From positions 1 through 64,000 of the forward strand of contig CANMDH010000007.1 of the NCBI GenBank assembly GCA_947496555.1: a stretch of 64,000 nt of DNA, in the 5' to 3' direction. Made by a program: the position numbers and the translations under genes. How positions within the stretch are numbered: position 1 is the first letter of the stretch; the number at the start of each line of letters is the position of its first letter. Positions 17,912 through 25,219 of this stretch are shown here, in pieces. The stretch is from an uncultured Aquimarina sp. (lineage in GTDB: Bacteria > Bacteroidota > Bacteroidia > Flavobacteriales > Flavobacteriaceae). Below the pieces are notes generated by a model. It was not told where the DNA came from. It saw only the letters and a program-made list of their open reading frames with translations, and searched no databases.

Positions 17912-18478
17912 ATGAGTACAAAACTATTCATAAAATATATGGTCAGTTTACGATGTAAACTCATGGTTAAAGAAGAGTTAAAAAAACTTGGATTGCATTA
18001 TGTCGTTTTAGAATTAGGTGTTATTGAACTCTTAGAAGATATAACTAAAGACCAACGTATACAACTGAAGAAAAATCTAAGTAAATCTGGCTTAGAATTG
18101 ATGGAAAATAAAAAAAGTATACTAATTGAAAAAATCAGAAATGTCATCATCGAAATGATTCATTATACAGATGAATTGCCTAAAGTCAATTATTCTGATT
18201 ATATAAGTGAAAAGGTTGGCTATAACTATACATATTTAGCAAATATATTTTCAGAAGTGAAAGGAATTACCATTCAGCAATTTATCATTATCCATAAAAT
18301 TGAAAGGGTTAAAGAATTGCTTATTTATGATGAATTAAGTCTTACCGAGATCTCCTATAGACTGCACTACAGCAGCGTGGCACATTTATCCAATCAATTC
18401 AAAAAAATCACAGGTTTAACTCCTACTTTCTATAAAAAACTGAAAGAAAAACGTAAACAAAATCTGGAAGATTTATAA
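17912..18478 (+). CDS. AraC-family transcriptional regulator
   Basis: 188 aa. The C-terminal AraC HTH (about 85-180) shows both helix-turn-helix units: YISEKVGYNYTYLANIFSEVKGITIQQFI and LTEISYRLHYSSVAHLSNQFKKITGLTPTFYK (split by feature). The N-terminal 75 residues (KYMVSLRCKLMVKEELKKLGL...) form a small helical domain, not a cupin sensor. This short class is widespread in Bacteroidota and is often found beside stress or metal genes. Its target is unknown; the neighbouring small stress genes are candidates. Confidence 0.88.
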   Translation: MSTKLFIKYMVSLRCKLMVKEELKKLGLHYVVLELGVIELLEDITKDQRIQLKKNLSKSGLELMENKKSILIEKIRNVIIEMIHYTDELPKVNYSDYISEKVGYNYTYLANIFSEVKGITIQQFIIIHKIERVKELLIYDELSLTEISYRLHYSSVAHLSNQFKKITGLTPTFYKKLKEKRKQNLEDL

Positions 18479-18545
18479 TAGATCAATGTCGTATTATAGT
18501 TTGTTCGATGTCCATATTACTCAATACTACAGAAAAGTGTGATAT

Positions 18546-18574
18546 ATGTAACGTAGGTTCAACGTAATGTAACG
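18546..18574. promoter_or_regulatory. Direct repeat ATGTAACG x2 with 21-bp period
   Basis: ATGTAACG occurs at 18546-18553 and 18567-18574, exactly 21 bp apart. Read on the minus strand each is CGTTACAT, and the first extends to TACGTTACAT, which fits the first seven positions of the LytTR half-site ([TA][AC][CA]GTTN). It lies 90-117 nt before the tiny basic protein gene. Confidence 0.4.
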
Positions 18575-18662
18575 CATTAAATCATTAATTAACTGATTTT
18601 TGTATACATATCAAACTGCTTTTATATGCAGTGTGTTATTAATGATCTAAAAACAAAAAATC

Positions 18663-18779
18663 ATGTCAAAAGGAAAAGAAGGTAAATCCAAGTCGGGTAA
18701 AAAAGCTCCTGCAAAAAACTTGAAAGAAAAAAGGGCTGCAAAAGCGGCAAAAAGAAAGGAAAAAAGGAGTGAGGAATAA
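18663..18779 (+). CDS. Tiny Lys/Ala-rich basic protein
   Basis: 38 aa: MSKGKEGKSKSGKKAPAKN, then a run of Lys, Arg and Ala with a few Glu. Strongly basic, with no hydrophobic core, so it is probably disordered and nucleic-acid or ribosome binding (inference). Small proteins of this composition are common and conserved in Bacteroidota. It has its own start and an intergenic region carrying a 21-bp-period direct repeat. Confidence 0.65.
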   Translation: MSKGKEGKSKSGKKAPAKNLKEKRAAKAAKRKEKRSEE

Positions 18780-18835
18780 ACTTCAATTGCAACTACCGTA
18801 TTCTAGTTTAGCATTAATCTTCTATTATATTATCC

Positions 18836-19186
18836 ATGAAAAATCATGAATTAGAAAAATCCACTAACCATAAGTTGGCTGATACTATTGATTATGTACC
18901 TGGCTCTGTGGTTATGAAAGCAATTCTAAAGAAAAAAACAGGAATCGTAGTCATATCATCATTTGATAGTGGAGAAGCATTACCTTCTAAGATATCTCCT
19001 TTTGACAATCTTATTCAGATTATAGACGGAGAAGCTGAGATTATTATTAATGAAGAATCAAATATCATTGAAACTGGTCAGGTAATCATTATCCCTGCTC
19101 ATGCAAGGAATATAGTAAGGGCTAATAAGCGTTTTAAAATGTTGTCAACCATCATCAAGAGTGGTTATGAGGATATAAGTATTTAA
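18836..19186 (+). CDS. Cupin-domain protein
   Basis: 116-aa single-domain cupin. The barrel spans about 35-112 with motif-like SPFDNLIQIIDGEAEIIINEE and a second motif GQVIIIPAHARNIVRA. The usual metal-binding His pair of cupin motif 1 is replaced (SKISPFDN), and only His94 remains in motif 2, so it may not bind metal. It lies among stress-type small genes and is followed after 12 nt by a DUF2158-like gene. The ligand is unknown. Confidence 0.82.
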   Translation: MKNHELEKSTNHKLADTIDYVPGSVVMKAILKKKTGIVVISSFDSGEALPSKISPFDNLIQIIDGEAEIIINEESNIIETGQVIIIPAHARNIVRANKRFKMLSTIIKSGYEDISI

Positions 19187-19198
19187 AAGTTAAATATA

Positions 19199-19372
19199 AT
19201 GTATAGGGTAGTACAGGAAAGTAAATTCAAACCTGGCGATACTGTTTATGCCAAAGTAAACTCTAAAGTTAAATTGATTGTACGGTTATATTACCGCCAA
19301 ATATACTATTGCAAATCTGCTGAAGATCCAGAGAAGAAAGAAGTAGTGTTTTTTGAAAGAGAGCTGTTATAA
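19199..19372 (+). CDS. Small DUF2158-like protein (paralogue 1)
   Basis: 57 aa: FKPGDTVYAKVNSKVKLIVR, then YYRQIYYC. The GD-V-K...L-V-R...YYC pattern and length match the DUF2158 (YodC) family, a small SH3-like beta barrel. It starts 12 nt after the cupin stop. A second copy lies at 23976-24158 on the other strand, so the pair brackets the GT14/GroES/DUF1611 genes. Confidence 0.65.
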   Translation: MYRVVQESKFKPGDTVYAKVNSKVKLIVRLYYRQIYYCKSAEDPEKKEVVFFERELL

Positions 19373-19421
19373 TAATTGCTTAAAGCGACAAAAGTTAAAA
19401 ACTAAATAACACATATATAAA

Positions 19422-20465
19422 ATGGTAGAAGAGTCAGGAATTACAAAAGCACAAAGCTTTCTTTTCATTACTCCAAAAAAGCGGTCAAAGATTGCTTACT
19501 TCATTTTGGTTCACGGTTTTCCCAAACAGTTCAAGAGATTGTTTAAAGCCATTTATCATCCAGAAAATCACTACTTAATCCACATCGATCAAAAAACTGA
19601 CATCAATATAAAAGAGGATATTAAAACTTTTTTAGAAGATTATTCTAACGCTTATTTCTTGAAAAGTACAACCATAGATAAAGGAAAGTATACTATGGTT
19701 CAATCCCAACTTAACGGAATGAAATATCTCTTAAACCGTTGCCTAAAATGGGACGTTTTTATTAATCTAAGTGGCCAGGATTTTCCTTTAAAGTCTCAAG
19801 ATTTTATTCTTGATTTTTTGCACAGTAATAAAGGGAAAAACTTCATGAAAATGGCCAATAAAGTTAGAGTACATCCTGATACGCTGAACCGTGTTGAAAA
19901 CTATTTTCAAGAGATAGATATTGGCTTTTCAGACATACCTTATAAAAGATCTTTTATAAAAAATGTGACCTCGCATGTCGGCGGACAATGGATGATCTTG
20001 ACCAGAGCATGCTGCGAATTTATCTGCCATAGCCCTGAAGTGAAAAAATTTGAAGATTTCTATCGTAATACACTAAATGCTGATAAATCATTTTTTCAGA
20101 CTGTACTTATGAATACCTCATTTAAAGAAATCATTGTAAACGATGATAAAAGAGCTGTTGTATGGATATCTGATGGAGATATAAAATTGAAACCAAAAAC
20201 TTTGACAGGATCGGATTTTGACTTTTTAATGCAAGGAGAAAATTTATTTGCCCGAAAATTCGATGAAAGAGTAGATGAATCTATAGTAAACATCTTGGCG
20301 GAAGCTTTGACAACAAATCAAATAACAAATAATTCTAATAATATTGATTTTAAAATTATTCCAACGCTTACTATTGATACAAAAAAAAGTGTCCTATTAG
20401 ATGCAGAAACAATCATCAATCCACCAGCTCAACTAACTAAACAAATACTTAATGGTAGTAAATAA
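19422..20465 (+). CDS. Glycosyltransferase family 14 (core-2/I-branching type)
   Basis: 347 aa. The N-terminal KIAYFILVHGFPKQFKRLF and YLIHIDQK are the standard start of branching beta-N-acetylglucosaminyltransferases (GT14). INLSGQDFPL and GGQWMILTRACCEFI, then ADKSFFQT, are the family core motifs. No membrane segment or signal is seen, so it acts in the cytoplasm on a nucleotide-sugar donor. It is followed after 8 nt by the CsbD-like gene. The acceptor is unknown; a surface glycan or a glycosylated small molecule is possible. Confidence 0.85.
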   Translation: MVEESGITKAQSFLFITPKKRSKIAYFILVHGFPKQFKRLFKAIYHPENHYLIHIDQKTDINIKEDIKTFLEDYSNAYFLKSTTIDKGKYTMVQSQLNGMKYLLNRCLKWDVFINLSGQDFPLKSQDFILDFLHSNKGKNFMKMANKVRVHPDTLNRVENYFQEIDIGFSDIPYKRSFIKNVTSHVGGQWMILTRACCEFICHSPEVKKFEDFYRNTLNADKSFFQTVLMNTSFKEIIVNDDKRAVVWISDGDIKLKPKTLTGSDFDFLMQGENLFARKFDERVDESIVNILAEALTTNQITNNSNNIDFKIIPTLTIDTKKSVLLDAETIINPPAQLTKQILNGSK

Positions 20466-20473
20466 ATAATAAA

Positions 20474-20671
20474 ATGGCTAAAAAAACGAATATTACAAGA
20501 AGTTGGAGAGAGCAAAAAGTAATGCTCAAACGTAGATTTCCTTTTTTATCTGACAAGGATTTTGACTTTAAAGATGAGGAAAAAGAAATAATGCTTGATG
20601 GCCTTGCCGTTAAACTTAAGAAAACCAGAGAAGAGCTAGAATTGCTTTTTGCTGAACTCCAAACCTATTGA
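20474..20671 (+). CDS. Small CsbD-like stress protein
   Basis: 65 aa. The pattern SWREQKVMLKRRFPFLSDKD, then a short acidic segment and LAVKLKKTREELE, follows the CsbD family (W-x-x-x-K-x-x-L-K-x-x-F...L-x-x-x-D...K-L-x-K-T-R-E-E), although the usual glycine-rich parts differ. Members are general-stress proteins of unknown biochemistry. It lies between GT14 and GroES with short spacers, so co-transcription is likely. Confidence 0.6.
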   Translation: MAKKTNITRSWREQKVMLKRRFPFLSDKDFDFKDEEKEIMLDGLAVKLKKTREELELLFAELQTY

Positions 20672-20694
20672 ACTATAATTAAATAAAAAGGATA

Positions 20695-20997
20695 ATGCAT
20701 AAATTCAAAATACAACCGCTCACCGACTGGGTATTGATAAAAGTAGATATAGCAGAGGAAGAATCAGAGGGAGGGATTATTATCCCTGACACTGTTAAAG
20801 AAAAACCTCAAAAAGGAATTATACTGGCGGTCGGAAAGGGTAGAAAAGATGAACCCATGACGGTAAGGATTGGAGATCTAGTATTATACGGAAAGGATAT
20901 GGGAACAGAAATCACTATGGACGGTATTGATGGACTTATTATCAAAGAATCAAACATCTTTGGCATTATTCAGCCAGTTAGTTTAGAACTCATATAA
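20695..20997 (+). CDS. groS: GroES-type co-chaperonin (orphan copy)
   Basis: 100 aa, full cpn10 length. The mobile loop EESEGGIIIPDTVKEKPQKG and the GDLVLYGKDMGTEI segment are typical. No GroEL gene is adjacent, and a normal groESL operon would be expected elsewhere. Compared with housekeeping GroES it is slightly diverged at the C-terminus (SNIFGIIQPVSLELI). It is the last plus-strand gene of the stress block, facing the convergent racemase gene 67 nt away. It could modulate the main GroEL under stress; that is inferred. Confidence 0.9.
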   Translation: MHKFKIQPLTDWVLIKVDIAEEESEGGIIIPDTVKEKPQKGIILAVGKGRKDEPMTVRIGDLVLYGKDMGTEITMDGIDGLIIKESNIFGIIQPVSLELI

Positions 20998-21064
20998 AAA
21001 GATGTGACAAGTATAGTTCGAGACTACGATGATGAGCTAGGTAAGATATGAAGATTAATAGATC

Positions 21065-22858
21065 CTAAAGATAAAAAGGCGTCTTATCAGGGTGTTGAAA
21101 AACAGTTGATTGCACATGCGATTCTTCTAAAATACCATAGTGAGCGTATTCCTTATTTTTTTCTGCCGCCCATGCAATATTGCCATAGTCAAAATGCCAA
21201 TATTCCTTAAGATCACATACAAAATCTTCATCTTCGAAAAGTTTCATAAGAAGTTTGCGATTTTTCTTTGCTTCTTCACTAATGTCTGGATGTTTAGGGT
21301 AACATTTTTCGTTCAAATCAATATGTAATCCATCGTTGTTCCCAAAATCCAGCGCGCGTTTCGTTTGCAAATCATAAATCAGGGCGTCGACCGCCCCTCC
21401 GGTTGAATGGGTAGATTGCCTTTTGGGAGCAATAAACCTTGACACTATTTCATTAATTTCTTCTATGGTTTTTTTGGGATGTTTCTTTTTCATAAAACTG
21501 GCTTTTTGATCCCATAGTTTTTGTTGATGCTCAAATGATCTCCAGGCAGATCTAATGATTAATTTTTTGTCCTGATTATCCAGAAGTTTACTAATCCGAC
21601 CTATTTTTTCATATATCTCTTTTCTAACCAAATAGCGATAGTTTTTTTGAATGGACTTTTCGAATATTAAATTAAAATCTGAATCTTGAAGACTCATCAA
21701 TGTAGTGTGATCCTCTCTGATTGTCATGATAGCCGCATTCTTTTTACGCAGCCTGTCTTTTTCTTCTACTATGGTGCAATACGCTGCCGCACTTATAGGG
21801 GTAATGATATTTTTAAAAATATAGGACGAATTCATAGCTGTAACTAATGCGCCATACTTTAATGTAAATGATACATCGCTACCAACTTTTAAATCCTCTT
21901 TTTTGGCATTGATTATAATGTGATCACCACCTGCTCCCAGGATTTCAATATCCAATTTTGGAGTTAATCCAGTCACCATTACATCTTGAACACCCATTGC
22001 CAGAATAGCCCGTTTTATTATGCCCTGGTCTTTAAATTTTGGTTTATTACCAAAGGCGTCCAGACCGATCTCGCCATTTGGTACTGATGATTTGTTTTTC
22101 AATTCTATAACTTCAGCCACCAGCATAAAAGCGTCCTGATAAAGTTTTGGAATCGATTTTCCTGTTAAAGGTTCGTAACCTAAAAATATTGATTCTCCTA
22201 ATCTCAAATTATTTATCCGGCCAACATCTTTTGTAGTGGTGAACCAATTATAATTAGCCGAATTTCCTCCTGAAATTATGGATAGTTTTATAGAAAACTT
22301 TTTCTCAATACTAATAGCAATAGCAGATAGTATGTCCATCTTTTCTGTTGTGGGCTTAACTCCAGAAAAACAAGCAAGATTTGTACCTATTCCTTCAAGT
22401 TCAATACCTTTTAGAGTTAGTACCTTTTTGATAGTATTTTCTAATTGTGCTGGCACTATACCTTCGCGCAAATCGCCTAATTCTACCATGATTATGATTT
22501 TATGGATCTTACCATGTAGGATAGCAAATTCTGAAAGTTTTTTTATAACAGACAACTCCGAATTTAAACTCATATCGGTATCCAATACTACTGATTCTGC
22601 CTGACTTATCATAGGAGTCCTAATCAATAGGAAGGTAGCTTTAACACCAGCATTACGCATTTTTTTGATATTTGCTATTCTTGAATCGGCAAGAATTTTA
22701 ACCCCACTCTTTACCAAAATATTGGCAATATGCGGATGTGCACAAACTCCTTTAGTAACAGCAATTATCTTTATCCCTTTTGACCGAAAAAGGGAACTTA
22801 ACGTCTTGGCGTTATGAGCAATTTTGCTAAGATTAATATCTATTCTTGGGATTGGCAT
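21065..22858 (-). CDS. Fusion: PLP amino-acid racemase plus VanX-type D-Ala-D-Ala dipeptidase
   Basis: 597 aa in two enzymes. Residues 1-360 form a fold-type III PLP racemase of the ornithine/alanine racemase-like class: the PLP lysine is K36 in AVTKGV and ISGGNSANY lines the phosphate site. Residues 370-575 form a zinc D,D-dipeptidase (peptidase M15D, VanX/DdpX): SxHxxGxAxD is intact (H484, D491) and E552-x-WH555 supplies the catalytic Glu and third ligand. No signal peptide, so it is cytoplasmic. It overlaps the DUF1611 gene by 19 nt. The joint activity (cutting a D,D-dipeptide, then racemising a product) suggests D-amino-acid recycling. Confidence 0.85.
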   Translation of the reverse strand: MPIPRIDINLSKIAHNAKTLSSLFRSKGIKIIAVTKGVCAHPHIANILVKSGVKILADSRIANIKKMRNAGVKATFLLIRTPMISQAESVVLDTDMSLNSELSVIKKLSEFAILHGKIHKIIIMVELGDLREGIVPAQLENTIKKVLTLKGIELEGIGTNLACFSGVKPTTEKMDILSAIAISIEKKFSIKLSIISGGNSANYNWFTTTKDVGRINNLRLGESIFLGYEPLTGKSIPKLYQDAFMLVAEVIELKNKSSVPNGEIGLDAFGNKPKFKDQGIIKRAILAMGVQDVMVTGLTPKLDIEILGAGGDHIIINAKKEDLKVGSDVSFTLKYGALVTAMNSSYIFKNIITPISAAAYCTIVEEKDRLRKKNAAIMTIREDHTTLMSLQDSDFNLIFEKSIQKNYRYLVRKEIYEKIGRISKLLDNQDKKLIIRSAWRSFEHQQKLWDQKASFMKKKHPKKTIEEINEIVSRFIAPKRQSTHSTGGAVDALIYDLQTKRALDFGNNDGLHIDLNEKCYPKHPDISEEAKKNRKLLMKLFEDEDFVCDLKEYWHFDYGNIAWAAEKNKEYAHYGILEESHVQSTVFQHPDKTPFYL

Positions 22859-23931
22859 AGTAGTGGGTTGACACGGATTAAATCAGGGAATATTTCATGA
22901 AGCTTTTCTATCAGCTTACTGCAGTCATTTTTTAGGACATCAGTGACAGGTAATTGATACTTTTCTTCATAAGTCCTTGTTGTACTTTCAACTTCTTGAT
23001 CATTCATACCTTCGTGATTGATTGTAATTGCAATTACCTTGGATCCAGAGAAGGCTTCTAACATTATTATTTCACTTTCGAGTGTTGGCATTGGAATTTC
23101 GGGAAAATCGCATCTGGTACGCCTTTTGGGTGGATGCTGGAGGATAATAGCCTTGGGCATCGCACCTCGAATGATTGCACTTGAAGAGGTAAATGCCGGA
23201 TGACTAAGTGCTCCTTGTCCCTCTACTACAATAATATCGGGTTGCTCTTTGAGTGCTTCCAGAATAGCATTTTCAACTTCTCCAGTTGCAAAACCAGAAC
23301 TTAGTACATCTATAGCAATACCGTATTTTGAACCTTGGAGTATCCCTGTCTGACCTGTAGTTATAAAGGTAGCATTCAAACCTTCTTTTTGCAGAGCTTC
23401 TACTAACTTAAGCGCTGTAGTTCGCTTACCAACAGCACAATCTGTTCCGGATATTGTTATTATTGGTGTTTGAACATCTCTTATTTTGCCGGTAAAGTGG
23501 TGAAGATTTCCTTTTGAAGGTGGTTTTCTCACATCGAAGATGGATACATTGTATTTCTTTGCAAGCCGAATACAAACTTCGTCATCTGAAAGAAATTCTG
23601 GAAGCCCGTTTACAATATGCATTCCAGCTTTGATGGCAGTGTAAATAATTTTTTTCTCATCATTACTAAGTAACGGCTCGAGAGGAGCAATTCCGTAGAT
23701 AAAGTATTCTGGAATACTGTCCAACATTTCAATGGCTTGATTAAAATTCTGGAATATTGGTATCTCATTTTTAATTCCATCAAGATACTCTCCTGCATCA
23801 AGACCTGATTTTGTACTATCAATAACACCAACTATTTTATACTTGTCAGAATGCCTGACAAGACCGTTTGCTACTTTGCCGTCCAATTTTCCAAATTCAT
23901 TTTCGCAATAGAGAATTGCTGATGTTTTCAT
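22840..23931 (-). CDS. DUF1611 family protein, DgcN-like
   Basis: 363 aa. A Rossmann-like N-terminal domain (about 1-135) is followed by a P-loop domain starting at GTDCAVGKRTTA (162-173), with IIVVEGQGALSHPAF and ILQHPPKRRTRCDFP later. This is the DUF1611 pattern. Characterised DUF1611 members (DgcN) acetylate D-glutamate in D-glutamate catabolism, with DgcA. Here the partner is not a dipeptide epimerase but the racemase/D,D-dipeptidase fusion, translated with overlap. A role in D-amino-acid handling is therefore likely, with the exact substrate unknown. Confidence 0.82.
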   Translation of the reverse strand: MKTSAILYCENEFGKLDGKVANGLVRHSDKYKIVGVIDSTKSGLDAGEYLDGIKNEIPIFQNFNQAIEMLDSIPEYFIYGIAPLEPLLSNDEKKIIYTAIKAGMHIVNGLPEFLSDDEVCIRLAKKYNVSIFDVRKPPSKGNLHHFTGKIRDVQTPIITISGTDCAVGKRTTALKLVEALQKEGLNATFITTGQTGILQGSKYGIAIDVLSSGFATGEVENAILEALKEQPDIIVVEGQGALSHPAFTSSSAIIRGAMPKAIILQHPPKRRTRCDFPEIPMPTLESEIIMLEAFSGSKVIAITINHEGMNDQEVESTTRTYEEKYQLPVTDVLKNDCSKLIEKLHEIFPDLIRVNPLLCQSQE

Positions 23932-23975
23932 AATTTTAGTGATGTAAGATAAAAGAAATCGATTTCAGAAAGAGT

Positions 23976-24158
23976 TTAACTTCCTACCAGTGCTTTTGCA
24001 GACAAACCTAATTCCCATCTATCAGGATCGTTTTGAAATCCACAGTAGTAGATTCCATCAATATACCTCCGAACTATCAGGGAAATACTAGGATTTATTT
24101 TGGTGAATACCGTATCGCCTATTTTGTAGTTACCTATTGTATTATTACTGAGTTTCAT
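23976..24158 (-). CDS. Small DUF2158-like protein (paralogue 2)
   Basis: 60 aa from the ATG at 24158 (MKLSNNTIGNYKIGDTVFTK). The upstream extension to 24233 is basic and unconserved. It shares with the 57-aa protein at 19199-19372 the order GDTV-x-x-K-x-N, L-I-V-R-x-Y, I-Y-Y-C, D-P and a terminal L. It precedes the DUF1611 gene by 44 nt on the same strand and may be the first gene of that operon. Confidence 0.65.
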   Translation of the reverse strand: MKLSNNTIGNYKIGDTVFTKINPSISLIVRRYIDGIYYCGFQNDPDRWELGLSAKALVGS

Positions 24159-24308
24159 AATTTTAATTTTAAGTTTTTTTAATTTCTTTAAATGCCGGAG
24201 ATTATATAAGGACAGATATAATCTCCGAAACATAAAGTTTTTATTAGTATAGTACTAATAAAATGAGACGGTAAATTGATCAAAATGCATTGCTCTATAC
24301 AATATTCG

Positions 24309-24509
24309 ATTTACCCTTGTTATTTATCGTTGTCCATTTTTTGGTTTTTAATGTTTTTGATAGATTTATCTTTCCGTTTAGTTCTTTTGACCCCCAGAGA
24401 ATTAATTCATAAATAAATAACCTCTGAGGATACAAAGAATCAGAAACAAAAAAATAACGATAGAAATATTATAACGAATGGGTATAAACGATATATTATT
24501 TACCCTTGT
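24309..24509 (+). repeat. 12-bp direct repeat pair
   Basis: ATTTACCCTTGT at 24309-24320 and 24498-24509, 189 bp apart in non-coding DNA. Meaning unknown. Confidence 0.4.
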
Positions 24510-24723
24510 CTTTTTTTACATTTAAAAACAGTTTTAACAAATTAATTTGTAGTGGTATAAAAAATATTTCGTTTTATTTATTCACTAAAAAAACACTTAA
24601 AAGGATAGTCCAAATAGTTATTCTTTTGAAATATTTGTTATCAATTGAAATGAGTTTTATTCAACTATAACTAAAAAAGGCAGAGTTTTTAATTTCCGCC
24701 TCTTTTTTACCTGAAAATGGTTT

Positions 24724-24744
24724 GTAGTATATATCAAATACTAC
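24724..24744. repeat. 7-bp perfect inverted repeat
   Basis: GTAGTAT (24724-24730) and ATACTAC (24738-24744) around ATATCAA. It could be an operator or weak hairpin. No T run follows. Confidence 0.35.
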
Positions 24745-25094
24745 GCATCCATTATCATTTTGGTAATTCTGGGTGGTTTAGGTCTTAAACAATTATGTTC
24801 TTAATTATAGTGTCTATTGCAAAGATGCCCATAATTAACCGATGTAAGGTTATACAATAGGAATGGAATGTTACATAAATCATAGGTTTTTGATTTCTTT
24901 AGGTGTATTCTACTCAAAAGATAGGAAATAGATCATTAGTTACAATTATATTTCGACTAGTAACCTATACTTTTTTTATTCTCTTATTGGGTTTAATATC
25001 CCGTAACTTGCCCCGGAAGATTTTTACTGCTATAATACTGGTGAAACTTGACAAGGTGAGAAGTTTACTTCAGAATAGTTGCAGGTATAATTAC

Positions 25095-25119
25095 ACACAT
25101 ATGTGTAGAAATTCTACAC
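25095..25119. promoter_or_regulatory. Two overlapping palindromes upstream of the GT2 gene
   Basis: ACACATATGTGT (25095-25106) and GTGTAGAAATTCTACAC (25103-25119) are both perfect and share GTGT, so as hairpins they exclude each other. They end 100 nt before the glycosyltransferase start. A double operator or a switchable leader is possible. Confidence 0.4.
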
Positions 25120-25219
25120 TTTAAAATTCAACTGATTTTTATAAATGGTTGTTATTCAGATATATCCAAAATGGTATTAAAGTTGTTTGGTTGTGATAGA
25201 TATTTAAGAAAACAACTAA

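Larger units (their letters stand above)
24159..25219. other. 1.06-kb intergenic region with short repeats
   Basis: No credible gene. It separates the divergent DUF2158-like and GT2 genes. It contains ATTTACCCTTGT twice (24309-24320 and 24498-24509), a 7-bp inverted repeat GTAGTAT/ATACTAC (24724-24744) and overlapping palindromes at 25095-25119. The ORF at 24903-25124 has no recognisable content and is not called. Confidence 0.5.

Noticed and set aside
24672-24710. Possible terminator (AAAAAAGG...CCTCTTTTTT)
   Set aside because: The arms pair poorly after the A/T run, and no gene ends nearby.
24903-25124. 73-codon ORF in the intergenic region before the GT2 gene
   Set aside because: Hydrophobic, without family features, and followed by palindromes; no sign of selection is visible.
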